From NCBI GenBank assembly GCA_964592335.1, contig CAZQEU010000014.1:1-29174 (forward strand): a stretch of DNA of 29,174 nt. The letters are read 5' to 3'. Below the pieces are notes generated by a model. That model ran no database searches. It was not told where the DNA came from and saw only the letters and a program-made list of their open reading frames with translations. The DNA comes from CAZKUB01 sp964592335. GTDB taxonomy: Archaea; Thermoplasmatota; E2; DHVEG-1. The position numbers and the translations under genes were made by a program. Shown here one piece after another: positions 1 to 7,907 of the stretch (position 1 is the stretch's first letter; the number at the start of each line of letters is the position of its first letter).

Positions 1-152
1 ATTCAAAAGAAAACATACATCAGCTGGGAGAACTACATCAAGAAGCGATAACACAGTATCTAAACATGTTTCTAGGAAACCATGATGAAATGGATACAAA
101 AATGGCGCAACAATGGCAACTATTCGGTGATTCAAGTCTAACTATACATTAA
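1..152 (+). CDS. C-terminal tail of a C25 (gingipain-like) cysteine peptidase, partial
   Basis: The reading frame is open from base 3 and ends at TAA 150-152, giving about 49 residues of the C-terminus of a protein that starts before the window. The last residues include QQWQLFGDSSLTIH. This resembles the end of the C25 peptidase domain, which typically finishes in a W/FxxFGDPSLxL motif after a helical stretch (here HQLGELHQEAITQYLN). Such enzymes are usually secreted proteases. The catalytic His and Cys lie outside the window, so the call rests only on this tail. The gene is convergent with the dolichol kinase, with six bases between the stops. Confidence 0.5.
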   Translation, partial: SKENIHQLGELHQEAITQYLNMFLGNHDEMDTKMAQQWQLFGDSSLTIH

Positions 153-158
153 AGTTTT

Positions 159-872
159 TTAAAAAACAAGGCCAATTTTTGCACCAATAAACAGGACAAC
201 AGTTGAACTAATTGTAATAAGGATGTTATCATCAATCGGTCCAAACTCATAACGCTCAAAAAAACTTGCGACAAACGCTGCGACTATGCCCCAAAACGCA
301 AGGCCAGGTATTCCAGATAAACTCCCGAAATAAAAACCAATGGGGATGCTCACACCTGCCATGTAAATATTTCCTATAGGATGTTTACTTCTTTCTTTAA
401 AACCAAAATTACGTACAATGCCTGTGACACCATCACCAAAAGCAATAAACGCTGGAGGTATAACTGCAATCCATTTAGCACTTTCACCATATGTGCCTTG
501 AAAAACTTCCCATAAAACAAAAATCGCGATTCCCCACATAAGACAAAAACTAACATCACTAACGTTATCCTTTGTTTGAAACCAATACAGAATACGTCCT
601 GTACTATGAAATAAGAGCATCAACAAAGTAATAAGCACTCCTGCAAGCAAAGGATAAAAAGGACTATTGAAAACAAAAGGAACAGCAAGCACTACTACAC
701 CACCTGCAAAAATATGGATAAACTTACGGTTGTAATAAATAACAACACTTTTTTTCATATGTTTTTTTATACCATAATCATAGATCTTTCTAGTAAATAA
801 AATAACGCCGAAGGCATAGAAGGCAAGGACAATTGTCCAGAACAATTCATTAGATAGCAAGTTACTAAGCAT
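159..872 (-). CDS. CTP-dependent polyprenol (dolichol) kinase family membrane protein
   Basis: A 237-residue, very hydrophobic protein with about six to seven membrane segments. Family signatures are visible: RKFIHIFAGG near residues 49-58, FGDGVTGIVRNFG at 145-157, KHPIGN at 163-168 (where relatives often have a K-x-x-EGS type motif), and ERYEFGPIDDNILI at 206-219. These are shared by SEC59/DGK1-type kinases, phytol kinases and related cytidylyltransferase-like proteins. In archaea the expected role is CTP-dependent phosphorylation of dolichol, giving the lipid carrier used for glycan assembly, which suits the glycan genes downstream. A TATA box 24-32 bases upstream of ATG suggests a leaderless or nearly leaderless mRNA. 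The exact lipid substrate cannot be read from sequence. Confidence 0.8.
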   Translation of the reverse strand: MLSNLLSNELFWTIVLAFYAFGVILFTRKIYDYGIKKHMKKSVVIYYNRKFIHIFAGGVVVLAVPFVFNSPFYPLLAGVLITLLMLLFHSTGRILYWFQTKDNVSDVSFCLMWGIAIFVLWEVFQGTYGESAKWIAVIPPAFIAFGDGVTGIVRNFGFKERSKHPIGNIYMAGVSIPIGFYFGSLSGIPGLAFWGIVAAFVASFFERYEFGPIDDNILITISSTVVLFIGAKIGLVF

Positions 873-895
873 TGCGCTCGGGTTATAGGGTCATC

Positions 896-904
896 TTATA
901 TAAA
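896..904 (-). promoter_or_regulatory. TATA box of the dolichol kinase gene
   Basis: On the minus strand the sequence reads TTTATATAA, a good archaeal TATA element. Its centre is about 28 bases upstream of the ATG at 872, so transcription would begin at or within a few bases of the start codon. Confidence 0.55.
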
Positions 905-1059
905 CCCTACATAACCTTTTTATACAAAGAAAAAACACGATAGAAATTTATTTAAATAACCTTGTTATCTATGAAAAAAAGCAGTGGCAAAAGATTTAAA
1001 AGAACAAATTTCAGGGAATAAAAGATTAAAAAATCTGGTTTTTTTGAAAAATTGTTTTT

Positions 1060-1068
1060 TTTATAAAT
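1060..1068 (+). promoter_or_regulatory. TATA box of the cold-shock gene
   Basis: TTTATAAAT follows a T-run, centred near 1064. A start 25-27 bases downstream falls near 1090, giving a leader of about 36 bases before the ATG at 1126. Confidence 0.5.
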
Positions 1069-1089
1069 CTATGCGATTGTTTAAAAAAA

Positions 1090-1114
1090 CTCCTAGAGTC
1101 AAAAAATAAGGAGG
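1090..1114 (+). promoter_or_regulatory. Ribosome binding site of csp with a complementary anti-SD element
   Basis: AAGGAGG at 1108-1114 is a strong Shine-Dalgarno, 11 bases before the ATG. CTCCT at 1090-1094 is the exact reverse complement of AGGAG at 1109-1113, so the predicted leader could fold the SD into a 5-bp hairpin with a 14-base loop. Whether CTCCT is inside the transcript depends on the true start site, predicted near 1090. Confidence 0.35.
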
Positions 1115-1125
1115 AAAATAAGTAA

Positions 1126-1317
1126 ATGAATGGAAAAGTAAAATGGTATAACCCTCGTAAGGGATATGGTTTTATTGAAACCGAAGAAGGCGAAGATATC
1201 TTCGTTCATAGAACCTCAGTTCCACAAGGAATATTCCTAAATGAAGGAGATGCCGTAGAATTCGAAACCGAAGAAGGCGATAAAGGTATAAAAGCAATAA
1301 ACATCAAAAAATTATAA
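1126..1317 (+). CDS. csp: Cold-shock domain protein (CspA family)
   Basis: A 63-residue protein that is a complete cold-shock domain. RNP1-like KGYGFIE is at residues 12-18 and RNP2-like DIFVHRTS at 24-31, with the usual GKVKWYNPRKGYGFI opening and an acidic C-terminal half. Family members bind single-stranded nucleic acid and act as RNA chaperones, often but not only in the cold. The gene stands alone between a minus-strand kinase and a minus-strand zinc-ribbon gene. It has its own TATA box and a strong SD. A T-run at about 1323-1336 directly after the stop could end transcription. Cold-shock proteins are patchily distributed in archaea, so transfer from bacteria is possible but not demonstrated here. 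Confidence 0.93.
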   Translation: MNGKVKWYNPRKGYGFIETEEGEDIFVHRTSVPQGIFLNEGDAVEFETEEGDKGIKAINIKKL

Positions 1318-1382
1318 AAAAATTTTAGTTTTTTGAGTATTATTCGCATATTTCAACTATTAATTTATTTAAATTTCTTTTT

Positions 1383-1562
1383 TTATTTTTTACTAACCTT
1401 TTTTTGTTTTTCAAAACACTTATCACAAATACTATTTCCTGAGGGGATACGTTTTCCACAGATATTGCACTTGTTATGACCTACTTTTTTGAAACCTACT
1501 GTTATCTCATGGTCTTTTGTAATCCATTTGAACATTAATCCTTCACGATGAATTTGACTCAT
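1383..1562 (-). CDS. Small zinc-ribbon protein, 59 residues
   Basis: Reading the minus strand from ATG at 1562 to TAA at 1383-1385 gives 59 residues. The second half holds two CxxC knuckles, CNICGKRIPSGNSICDKC, spaced as in a four-cysteine zinc ribbon. The first half (MSQIHREGLMFKWITKDHEI) has no recognised motif. The lysine-rich C-terminus (FEKQKKVSKK) suggests nucleic-acid contact, but this is inference. An AGGGATG about 9 bases before ATG may serve as ribosome binding site. No function can be named. It is convergent with csp and divergent from the SDR gene. Confidence 0.7.
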   Translation of the reverse strand: MSQIHREGLMFKWITKDHEITVGFKKVGHNKCNICGKRIPSGNSICDKCFEKQKKVSKK

Positions 1563-1664
1563 GTTTATTTACATCCCTGATGTTTTTTAATCTGAGAGAT
1601 TCTTTGTTTTCTAATAAATCTTTTGTAAGTATTTATGTCTAAAAGAAAAATACTTAAACAACTC

Positions 1665-1673
1665 ATATATAAA
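1665..1673 (+). promoter_or_regulatory. TATA box of the glycan operon starting at 1703
   Basis: ATATATAAA centred at 1669 predicts a start near 1695, only about 8 bases before ATG 1703. An AAGGAG at 1686-1691 would then lie upstream of the transcript start. Either the true start is earlier or the SD-like sequence is not used in the primary transcript. Confidence 0.5.
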
Positions 1674-1702
1674 CCGGTTTGACCTAAGGAGAAAAAAAGA
1701 TT

Positions 1703-2641
1703 ATGAAAGCATTTGTAACAGGAGGAGCAGGATTTATCGGAAGTCATCTTGTAGACAGACTTCTCAAAGAAAAAAACAAGGTAACTGTTTTTGATAATCT
1801 CAGCTCTGGGGAAACAAAATATATACAGCATCATAAAAACGATAAAAATTTTAATTTCATAGAATCAGATCTTTTAGACTTAGACTCTGTCAAAAAATCA
1901 ATTAAAAACCATGATGTAGTATTTCATATTGCGGCAAATCCTTTTGTCCGACTTGGAGAAAAACAAACAAGACTTGATCTTGAGCAAGGGCCAATAGCAA
2001 CATATAATCTTCTTGAAAGCATGAGACTTAATGATATTAAAAAAATTGTTTTTTCAAGTAGTAGTGTTGTTTATGCAGAAACACCACCAATAGATATTCC
2101 TGAGACATATGGTCCAACGCTTCCAATCTCACTGTATGGTGCTGCAAAACTTGCTTGTGAAGGATTAATCAGCTCTTTTTGTGGAACATTTGATTTTCAG
2201 GCGTGGATATACCGGTTTGCAAATGTAGTAGGCATCAGGGGAACACATGGAGTAATTGTTGATTTTATAAAAAAACTTAGAAAAAACCCGGGGGAACTAG
2301 AGATACTCGGTGATGGTCGTCAGCAGAAACCATATCTTCATGTAAAAGAACTGGTAGATGGAATTCTTTATGGTTTTAAACATTCAAACGAGCAAATAAA
2401 CTTGTTTAATCTTGGGGTTGACAGCAACACAACAGTTACAAGAATCGCTGAGATGCTAGTAGAAGAAATGAATCTTTCAAATGTAAAATTCAATTATACT
2501 GGTGGCAGACGCGGATGGGCTGGAGATGTACCACGTTTCCAACTATCAACAGAGAAAATGAAAAAACTTGGGTGGAAAGCAAAACTCAGCTCAGATGAAG
2601 CGGTAAGAAAAGCTATAAGAGAAACACTTGATAACAAATAA
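1703..2641 (+). CDS. NAD-dependent sugar-nucleotide epimerase/dehydratase (extended SDR)
   Basis: A 312-residue protein with the Rossmann glycine motif TGGAGFIGSH at residues 6-15, an acidic residue ending the second strand (VFDN, 29-32), a serine cluster at 118-121, and the catalytic pair Y145-xxx-K149 in SLYGAAK. The C-terminal half has the substrate-domain pattern GDGRQQKPYLHVKELVDG. It is closest in look to GalE-like UDP-sugar 4-epimerases, but 4,6-dehydratases and GDP-sugar reductases share the fold. As the first gene of an operon with a heptose kinase and nucleotidyltransferase, it may modify the nucleotide-heptose or another nucleotide sugar. Substrate uncertain. The gap to the kinase is 18 bases. 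Confidence 0.85.
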   Translation: MKAFVTGGAGFIGSHLVDRLLKEKNKVTVFDNLSSGETKYIQHHKNDKNFNFIESDLLDLDSVKKSIKNHDVVFHIAANPFVRLGEKQTRLDLEQGPIATYNLLESMRLNDIKKIVFSSSSVVYAETPPIDIPETYGPTLPISLYGAAKLACEGLISSFCGTFDFQAWIYRFANVVGIRGTHGVIVDFIKKLRKNPGELEILGDGRQQKPYLHVKELVDGILYGFKHSNEQINLFNLGVDSNTTVTRIAEMLVEEMNLSNVKFNYTGGRRGWAGDVPRFQLSTEKMKKLGWKAKLSSDEAVRKAIRETLDNK

Positions 2642-2659
2642 AAACCGAGGTAAAATATT

Positions 2660-3661
2660 ATGATTATATCACGTTCACCTGTAAGAATTACACTAGGTGG
2701 CGGCGGAACAGATCTACCCTCTTATTACACTAGATATGGTGGTGCACTTATCGCTGCTGCAATCGATAAATACACGTTAGTCACCGCTCATTCTCGTTTT
2801 GATGATAATATAAAGCTTAATTACTCCGAAACCGAGCTTGTAAAAAACGTTGATGATATAAAACATAATATTTTCAGAGAAAGCCTAAAATTATTAAAGA
2901 TAAAAAAAGGAATAGAACTCACTAGCTTATCTGATATGCCCAGCAGCTCGGGTCTTGGAACTAGCGGTAGTTTTACAATAGCACTTCTTAATGTGCTTCA
3001 TAACTACAAAAAAGATTTTGTAAGCCAAAAAAAACTTGCAGAAGAAGCATGTCATATAGAAATGGATGTTTTAGGTGAACCGATTGGAAAACAGGATCAA
3101 TACATATCAGCCTTTGGAGGTATTACCTATTTTGAGTTTGATAAAAAAGGAAATGTTACAGTTGATCCTATAAAAATTAGTGAAGAAGCATTAGATGAGT
3201 TACATAGCAATATACTACTTTTTTATACAGGTATACAGAGATCTGCAAGTAAAATTTTAAAAGAACAAGATGACAAAAGCAAAAAAGATGAATCAAGGAC
3301 AATCTCTGCTCTTCATGAAATCAAAAAAATAGGGCTTGAGACAAAAAAAGCATTTGAGAACGATGATGTGGATAAACTTGGATACTATCTAGATGACCAC
3401 TGGAACATTAAAAAGAACCTATCTGAAAACGTCAGTAATTCTTTTATCGATGAATGCTATAAACATGCAAAAAAACATGGAGCCCTAGGTGGAAAAATAA
3501 TGGGTGCTGGAGGAGGAGGTTTTTTCATGTTTTATCATAATGGAAACGTATCAGAAAAAACAAGTTTTATAAAAGAGATGAACAAAAAAAGCCTTAAAAA
3601 AATGCGATACAACTTTGATTTTGAAGGATCAAAAATAATACTAAACATGAAAAATATTTAA
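2660..3661 (+). CDS. hddA: GHMP kinase, HddA-like D-glycero-alpha-D-manno-heptose 7-phosphate kinase
   Basis: A 333-residue GHMP kinase. The opening MIISRSPVRITLGGGGTDLP closely matches heptose-7-phosphate kinases of the HddA type. The ATP-binding motif is PSSSGLGTSGS at 94-104, and the C-terminal glycine loop GGKIMGAGGGGFF is near 273-285. HddA phosphorylates C1 of D-glycero-alpha-D-manno-heptose 7-phosphate to the 1,7-bisphosphate. It is followed by an HddC-like nucleotidyltransferase. The isomerase and phosphatase needed on either side of this step lie in the operon at 8100-9957. A GAGGT at 2646-2650 serves as ribosome binding site. A kinase for another sugar is possible, but the pathway context favours heptose. 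Confidence 0.8.
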   Translation: MIISRSPVRITLGGGGTDLPSYYTRYGGALIAAAIDKYTLVTAHSRFDDNIKLNYSETELVKNVDDIKHNIFRESLKLLKIKKGIELTSLSDMPSSSGLGTSGSFTIALLNVLHNYKKDFVSQKKLAEEACHIEMDVLGEPIGKQDQYISAFGGITYFEFDKKGNVTVDPIKISEEALDELHSNILLFYTGIQRSASKILKEQDDKSKKDESRTISALHEIKKIGLETKKAFENDDVDKLGYYLDDHWNIKKNLSENVSNSFIDECYKHAKKHGALGGKIMGAGGGGFFMFYHNGNVSEKTSFIKEMNKKSLKKMRYNFDFEGSKIILNMKNI

Positions 3662-3679
3662 AATCTGTGGTTTTTAACT

Positions 3680-4372
3680 ATGCAAATAGCAATAATATGC
3701 GGTGGACTTGCAACAAGACTAGGAGGCCTTGCAAAAAAAATACCTAAATCAATGATGGATATACAGGGTAAACCCTTTCTTGAATATCAAATAGAGATGC
3801 TTAAAAAACAAAACATAAAAGACATAGTTTTATGTGTTGGACACTTATCAGAGAGCATTGAATCTTATTTTGAGGATGGAAAAAAATTTGGAGTTGACAT
3901 AAAATATAGTTACGATGGTGATAAAAAACTAGGGCCGATGGGTGCTATAAAAAATGCAGAGGAGTTACTTAAAAAAGAATTTTTTATAATGTATGGTGAC
4001 TCCTATGTCTTTGTTGATTTTTCAAAGGTTTATGGTTTTTACAAAAAAAACAGCAAACTAGTATGTATGGTTGTATACAAAAACGAAAACAAATATGATA
4101 AAAGCAATCTAATAGTTGAAAACAAAAGGGTAGTAGGACACAAGGATTTAGACAAAAAAGGAGAGATAAAATACATTGATTATGGAACAAGTCTACTAAA
4201 CAAAAAATCTTTGGATTTTATAACTGAAAACAGTTTTTGTTCCACAGAAGAATTCTTTAAAAAAATGATACTTAAAAACGAGCTATCAGCTTATGAAGTA
4301 AAAAAACGTTTTTATCACATTGGAAACCCAAAAGCTCTTGAAGAATTCCGTATTTTTATTAAAAACCAATGA
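3680..4372 (+). CDS. hddC: Sugar-1-phosphate nucleotidyltransferase, HddC-like (heptose-1-phosphate guanylyltransferase)
   Basis: A 230-residue GT-A fold nucleotidyltransferase. The nucleotide-binding signature is GGLATRLG at 8-15 (Ala where most relatives have Gly), then the basic PKSM at 22-25, KPFLEYQ at 31-37, GPMGAI at 85-90 and the metal-binding MYGDSYV at 104-110. HddC transfers GMP to D-glycero-alpha-D-manno-heptose 1-phosphate. Position directly after the HddA-like kinase supports this, but nucleotide specificity (GTP, UTP, dTTP or CTP) cannot be read with certainty. Only a weak GTGGT precedes the ATG, so translation may be coupled to the upstream gene. The length fits the short HddC class, with no extra C-terminal domain. 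Confidence 0.75.
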   Translation: MQIAIICGGLATRLGGLAKKIPKSMMDIQGKPFLEYQIEMLKKQNIKDIVLCVGHLSESIESYFEDGKKFGVDIKYSYDGDKKLGPMGAIKNAEELLKKEFFIMYGDSYVFVDFSKVYGFYKKNSKLVCMVVYKNENKYDKSNLIVENKRVVGHKDLDKKGEIKYIDYGTSLLNKKSLDFITENSFCSTEEFFKKMILKNELSAYEVKKRFYHIGNPKALEEFRIFIKNQ

Positions 4373-4409
4373 AAATATTCATATATATAACGTGTATTGC
4401 CCAAAATCG

Positions 4410-4871
4410 ATGAAAATTCTTGCAAAACACTATATTGTAGAAAATGCAGATATTGGAGAAAACACAGTAATACGTGATTATTGTAATATTTTCGGCTGTA
4501 AAATAGGTGATAACTGTAAAATAGCCGCTTTTGTAGAGATACAAAAAAATGTTTCAATCGGTGATAAATGTGCAATAGAAGCATTTGTGTTTATACCAAG
4601 TGGAGTTACAATTGAAGATGAAGTATTTATAGGACCAAATGTGACATTTACAAATGATTTAAAACCCAGGGCAGTAAACCCTGACTGGAAAGAAATACCC
4701 ACAACTGTTAAAAAAGGCGCATCGATAGGCGCTGGATCAACAATTGTATGTGGCATAACCATTGGTAAAAAAGCCATGGTTGCAGCAGGATCAGTTGTTA
4801 CAAAAGATGTAGATGATAACACTCTTGTAGCAGGAAACCCTGCAAAAAAAATTAAAAAAATAGATTGGTGA
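4410..4871 (+). CDS. Hexapeptide-repeat sugar N-acyltransferase (WbbJ/WlbB type)
   Basis: From the ATG at 4410 this is 153 residues, almost all left-handed beta-helix repeats: ADIGEN, CKIGDN, VSIGDK, VTIEDE, VFIGPN, ASIGAG, ITIGKK. It ends with the NPAKKIKK motif common in nucleotide-sugar N-acetyltransferases. The ATG is chosen because the helix begins a few residues later; no good SD is seen, and a GTG at 4392 is the alternative. It lacks the C-terminal zinc ribbon of its counterpart at 16070. With the DegT aminotransferase and Gfo/Idh that follow, it probably N-acylates a freshly made amino sugar. The gap to the next gene is 8 bases. Confidence 0.82.
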   Translation: MKILAKHYIVENADIGENTVIRDYCNIFGCKIGDNCKIAAFVEIQKNVSIGDKCAIEAFVFIPSGVTIEDEVFIGPNVTFTNDLKPRAVNPDWKEIPTTVKKGASIGAGSTIVCGITIGKKAMVAAGSVVTKDVDDNTLVAGNPAKKIKKIDW

Positions 4872-4879
4872 TTTAAAAA

Positions 4880-5977
4880 ATGGATTTAATACCCCCTGCA
4901 AACCCTGTTTTTACAAAAGAAATGGAAGAAGCAGCAATAGATGCACTTAGAAATGAAAGATATATCCTTGGTGAAAGCGTTGGTAAATTTGAAGAAGACT
5001 TTGCAAAATATATTGGAACAAAACATGCAGTAAGTGTCAGCTCAGGTACAAATGCATTACATCTAGCACTTCTTACAAAAGACATTAAAAATGGTGAAGA
5101 GGTAATTACCCCTGCCAGTAGCTATATTGCAACTTCAAACTCTATCCTTCATGCAAATGCAGTACCTGCTTTTGTTGATGTAAATGATGAATATGTAATT
5201 GATTACAATCAGATATCAGATAAGATCGGAGCTAAAACAAAGGCCATTATGCCTGTTGATCTGTATGGTCATCCAGCGGATATGGATGAAATAAATGAAA
5301 TCGCAGAGAAAAATGATTTGTTTGTAATAGAGGATTGCGCCCAGTCTCATGGCGCTCTTTACAAAGGTAAAAAAACAGGTTCATTATCAGTTATGGGTTG
5401 TTTTAGTTTTTATTCAACCAAAAATATGACTGTTTGTGGTGATGGCGGTATGATAACAACTGATGATGAAAAACTTGCAGAGAAACTAAAGCTTCTTAGA
5501 AACCATGGGCAATATCCCAAGGATGTACATACAATTCTAGGTTACACAGCACGTCTTAACAATGTCAATGCCGCTATTGGACGCGTTCAACTTAAACTTT
5601 TACCAAAATGGATTGAAGACAGGAGAAATACTGCAAAGAAATACTCTGATTTATTAAAAGATGTAGAAGAATTAGTACTACCGCCAGGTGATTCAAAAGA
5701 GAAAAAACCTGCTTTTCATTTATTTGAATTAAAGGCAGAGAAACGTGATAGTTTAATCAAGTTTTTAAAGGACAACAAAATAATTTGCCTGATTCACTAT
5801 CCAACTCCAATTCCAAATCAACCACTTTACAAGGATTTATTTGGCGATAAAGAAGGAGTTTTTCCAGCAAGTGAAGATCTTTCTGCAAAAGCAATGGATT
5901 TACCTATGTTCCCAGGTCTTAAGGATGATCAGATAAAATACATATCTGAAAAAATCCATGAGTTTTATGATAGGTGA
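4880..5977 (+). CDS. DegT/DnrJ/EryC1/StrS family PLP sugar aminotransferase
   Basis: A 365-residue fold-type I PLP enzyme. The PLP-binding lysine is K181 in FSFYSTKNMTVCGDGGM, and the cofactor-ring aspartate is in EDCAQSHG (151-158). SSGTNALHLAL at 54-64 forms the phosphate-binding region. The family transfers an amino group, usually from glutamate, to a keto nucleotide sugar at C3 or C4. The neighbouring Gfo/Idh can make a 3-keto sugar and the acyltransferase can acylate the product, so the three form an amino-sugar module. The sugar is not known. It is a paralogue of the enzyme at 16648 but differs widely from it. GGTGA ahead of ATG is the likely ribosome binding site. Confidence 0.9.
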   Translation: MDLIPPANPVFTKEMEEAAIDALRNERYILGESVGKFEEDFAKYIGTKHAVSVSSGTNALHLALLTKDIKNGEEVITPASSYIATSNSILHANAVPAFVDVNDEYVIDYNQISDKIGAKTKAIMPVDLYGHPADMDEINEIAEKNDLFVIEDCAQSHGALYKGKKTGSLSVMGCFSFYSTKNMTVCGDGGMITTDDEKLAEKLKLLRNHGQYPKDVHTILGYTARLNNVNAAIGRVQLKLLPKWIEDRRNTAKKYSDLLKDVEELVLPPGDSKEKKPAFHLFELKAEKRDSLIKFLKDNKIICLIHYPTPIPNQPLYKDLFGDKEGVFPASEDLSAKAMDLPMFPGLKDDQIKYISEKIHEFYDR

Positions 5978-6927
5978 TTAAAATTAAAGTAGGTGTAATT
6001 GGAGCGGGACGCTGGGGAAAAATTCATATCGATGAATATTCCCAGATGAAAGATGTTGATTTATTTGTTTCAGATCTACTGGAGGATAACCTGAAAACAT
6101 GTAAAGAAAAATTTAAGGTAAAAAAAACTTCAACTGATTATAACGAAGTGCTTTCTTCAGATGTTGAAGCAGTAGATATCTGCTCTGCAAATGATGCACA
6201 CTACAAGATTGCAAAAGCAGCACTTGAAGCAGGAAAACATATACTAGTTGAAAAACCTCTGACACTTAATTCAAAAGAAGCATATGAGCTACTAGATATT
6301 GCAGAAGAACAAAAAAAGACCCTGGCAGTTGGGCATATCTTCAGATACAACAACGCAATAAACCATGTTAAATCCTTAATTGAGAAAAACTATTTCGGGG
6401 ATTTGTTTTACTTAAGACTTCAATGGACAATCCAGTGGCTTATAGAGATATATCCTGATAAAAAACTCGATATCATCGTGGATATGATGCCTCATATGTA
6501 TGATATCATGAATTATCTCACGGGTCTTTGGCCAAAAAACATTACTTGTACTGGCAAAGCCTTTATGAAAAAAGAATTTGAGGATACCGCATATATCATA
6601 TGTGAATTTGACAACAACATCATAACGCATACTGAAATATCCTGGACATTACCTGAAAAAGTGAGAAAAATAGATGTAGTAGGAAGAAATGCAACTGCAA
6701 AAATTAATGCTATTCCTCAAACAGTAAAAGTTTTTGAAAAATCAAATGAGGGAAAAATGCTTGATATAAAAGCAAATAATACACTTGGTGATGAGCTGAA
6801 AGAATTTTTAAATGCAGTAAAAACAGGTAAAAATTTAGTAAACAATGGATTTGTTGGTGCAAAAACAGTTGATCTCATGGTAAAAACAAGAAAGTCCCTT
6901 GAAAGTAACAAAACAATAACAGTTTAA
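5974..6927 (+). CDS. Gfo/Idh/MocA family NAD(P)-dependent sugar oxidoreductase
   Basis: A 317-residue protein starting at GTG 5974, which overlaps the TGA of the aminotransferase by three bases, with TAGGTG overlapping the start region. The Rossmann motif is VGVIGAGRWG at 6-15, the hallmark EKP is at 93-95, and the C-terminal alpha/beta substrate domain holds DMMPHMYDIMNYL, where the His is the usual catalytic-site residue. Members oxidise a hydroxyl of a sugar or nucleotide sugar, often at C3. It probably makes the keto substrate for the DegT enzyme before it. Last gene of the 1703-6927 operon; the following gene has its own promoter. Confidence 0.87.
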   Translation: MIKIKVGVIGAGRWGKIHIDEYSQMKDVDLFVSDLLEDNLKTCKEKFKVKKTSTDYNEVLSSDVEAVDICSANDAHYKIAKAALEAGKHILVEKPLTLNSKEAYELLDIAEEQKKTLAVGHIFRYNNAINHVKSLIEKNYFGDLFYLRLQWTIQWLIEIYPDKKLDIIVDMMPHMYDIMNYLTGLWPKNITCTGKAFMKKEFEDTAYIICEFDNNIITHTEISWTLPEKVRKIDVVGRNATAKINAIPQTVKVFEKSNEGKMLDIKANNTLGDELKEFLNAVKTGKNLVNNGFVGAKTVDLMVKTRKSLESNKTITV

Positions 6928-6940
6928 ATTTTTCAAACAA

Positions 6941-6950
6941 TTTTTATAAA
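6941..6950 (+). promoter_or_regulatory. TATA box of the GT2 gene
   Basis: TTTTTATAAA centred at 6946 predicts transcription from about 6972, ten bases before ATG 6982. No SD is visible between them, consistent with a short-leader or leaderless mRNA. Confidence 0.5.
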
Positions 6951-6981
6951 GAGCAAAATATTCTAAGAATGTTAATAGAAT

Positions 6982-7767
6982 ATGAAAATAAGCATTGTCC
7001 TTACCACTAAAAACGAGGAGAAAAACATAAGCGCTCTACTTGAAAGCCTAAATAATCAGGAAGAACCCTATGAAGTACTTGTTGTAGACTCAGATAGTGC
7101 AGATAAAACAAAGGAGATTGTATCCGATTATTCTAAAAAAAACAAAAACATCAAACTATTAAATCATCCCGGAAGCCGTGCAGAAAGCATGAACCATGGA
7201 ATAAAAAAAGCTACAGGCAGGGCAGTTGCATTCATAGGCGGAGATGATATTGCAGATAAAAACTGGGTAAAAAACATCCGAATTGCTTTAAAAGATGCAG
7301 ATATCATAGCTGGAAAACTTATTTCAAGAAAAGAGGAGCGTTTTGGACAAGTTGCAAATGTAAAACTATATCATAAAGGAGTAAACATATCTTATCCAGG
7401 GACAAATACAATATATAAAAAAGAAATACTTGAAAAACTAAATGGTTTTGACCCATGGTTTTTTTCAGCAGAAGACCTTGAAATAAACATACGCGCAGTA
7501 GATGCAGGATACAAAATAAAATATAGTGAAAAACCAAAGGTGTACTACAGACCAAGAAACAACCCCTTATCTTTCATAAAACAATCTTTTTGGTATGGAT
7601 TGGGAAGAAAACTAATAGCACTCAAACATGGAAACATATGGGACAAACACTCCGGAAGTGATATGCTAAAGACACAGAAGACAATATGGGGATACATTAG
7701 ACTAGTGGTAGGATTAATAGGTTACATCTACTGTGTAATAACTATTAGAAAATACAAAAATATATAA
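6982..7767 (+). CDS. Family 2 glycosyltransferase
   Basis: A 261-residue GT-A enzyme. It begins MKISIVLTTKNEEKNI, followed by VVDSDSADKT at 34-43 (nucleotide-binding aspartates), GGDD at 86-89 in the place of the metal-binding DxD, and SAEDLEINIRA at 162-172 with the likely catalytic base. A hydrophobic stretch near 240-254 could anchor the C-terminus to the membrane. Such enzymes transfer a sugar from a nucleotide donor to a lipid-linked or protein acceptor on the cytoplasmic face. It has its own TATA box, and no gene follows for 330 bases on this strand. Donor and acceptor cannot be assigned. Confidence 0.88.
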   Translation: MKISIVLTTKNEEKNISALLESLNNQEEPYEVLVVDSDSADKTKEIVSDYSKKNKNIKLLNHPGSRAESMNHGIKKATGRAVAFIGGDDIADKNWVKNIRIALKDADIIAGKLISRKEERFGQVANVKLYHKGVNISYPGTNTIYKKEILEKLNGFDPWFFSAEDLEINIRAVDAGYKIKYSEKPKVYYRPRNNPLSFIKQSFWYGLGRKLIALKHGNIWDKHSGSDMLKTQKTIWGYIRLVVGLIGYIYCVITIRKYKNI

Positions 7768-7771
7768 AGGA

Positions 7772-7867
7772 TTAGTCAGAAAGTTCTTTTAAAAATTTAT
7801 TATTTTTTCTAAGCATTTTCTTGAAATCTTTTGATAGATTTAAAGATATTACTTTTTCTTCATTCAT
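7772..7867 (-). CDS. Possible 31-residue small protein
   Basis: Minus-strand ORF from ATG at 7867 to TAA at 7772-7774, 31 residues, opening MNEEKVISLNLSKDF and ending FLKELSD. A GAGGG lies seven bases before the ATG, and an AT-rich TATA-like element (ATTTAAAT, 7908-7915) is in the right place further up. The pattern of a short beta-strand (VISLNL) then a basic helix recalls the start of ribbon-helix-helix proteins, but it is too short for a full domain. It may be real, a fragment, or chance. Confidence 0.4.
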   Translation of the reverse strand: MNEEKVISLNLSKDFKKMLRKNNKFLKELSD

Positions 7868-7907
7868 TTTCTTTCCCTCTACTATTTTTATTTATGTTCT
7901 TTATTTT

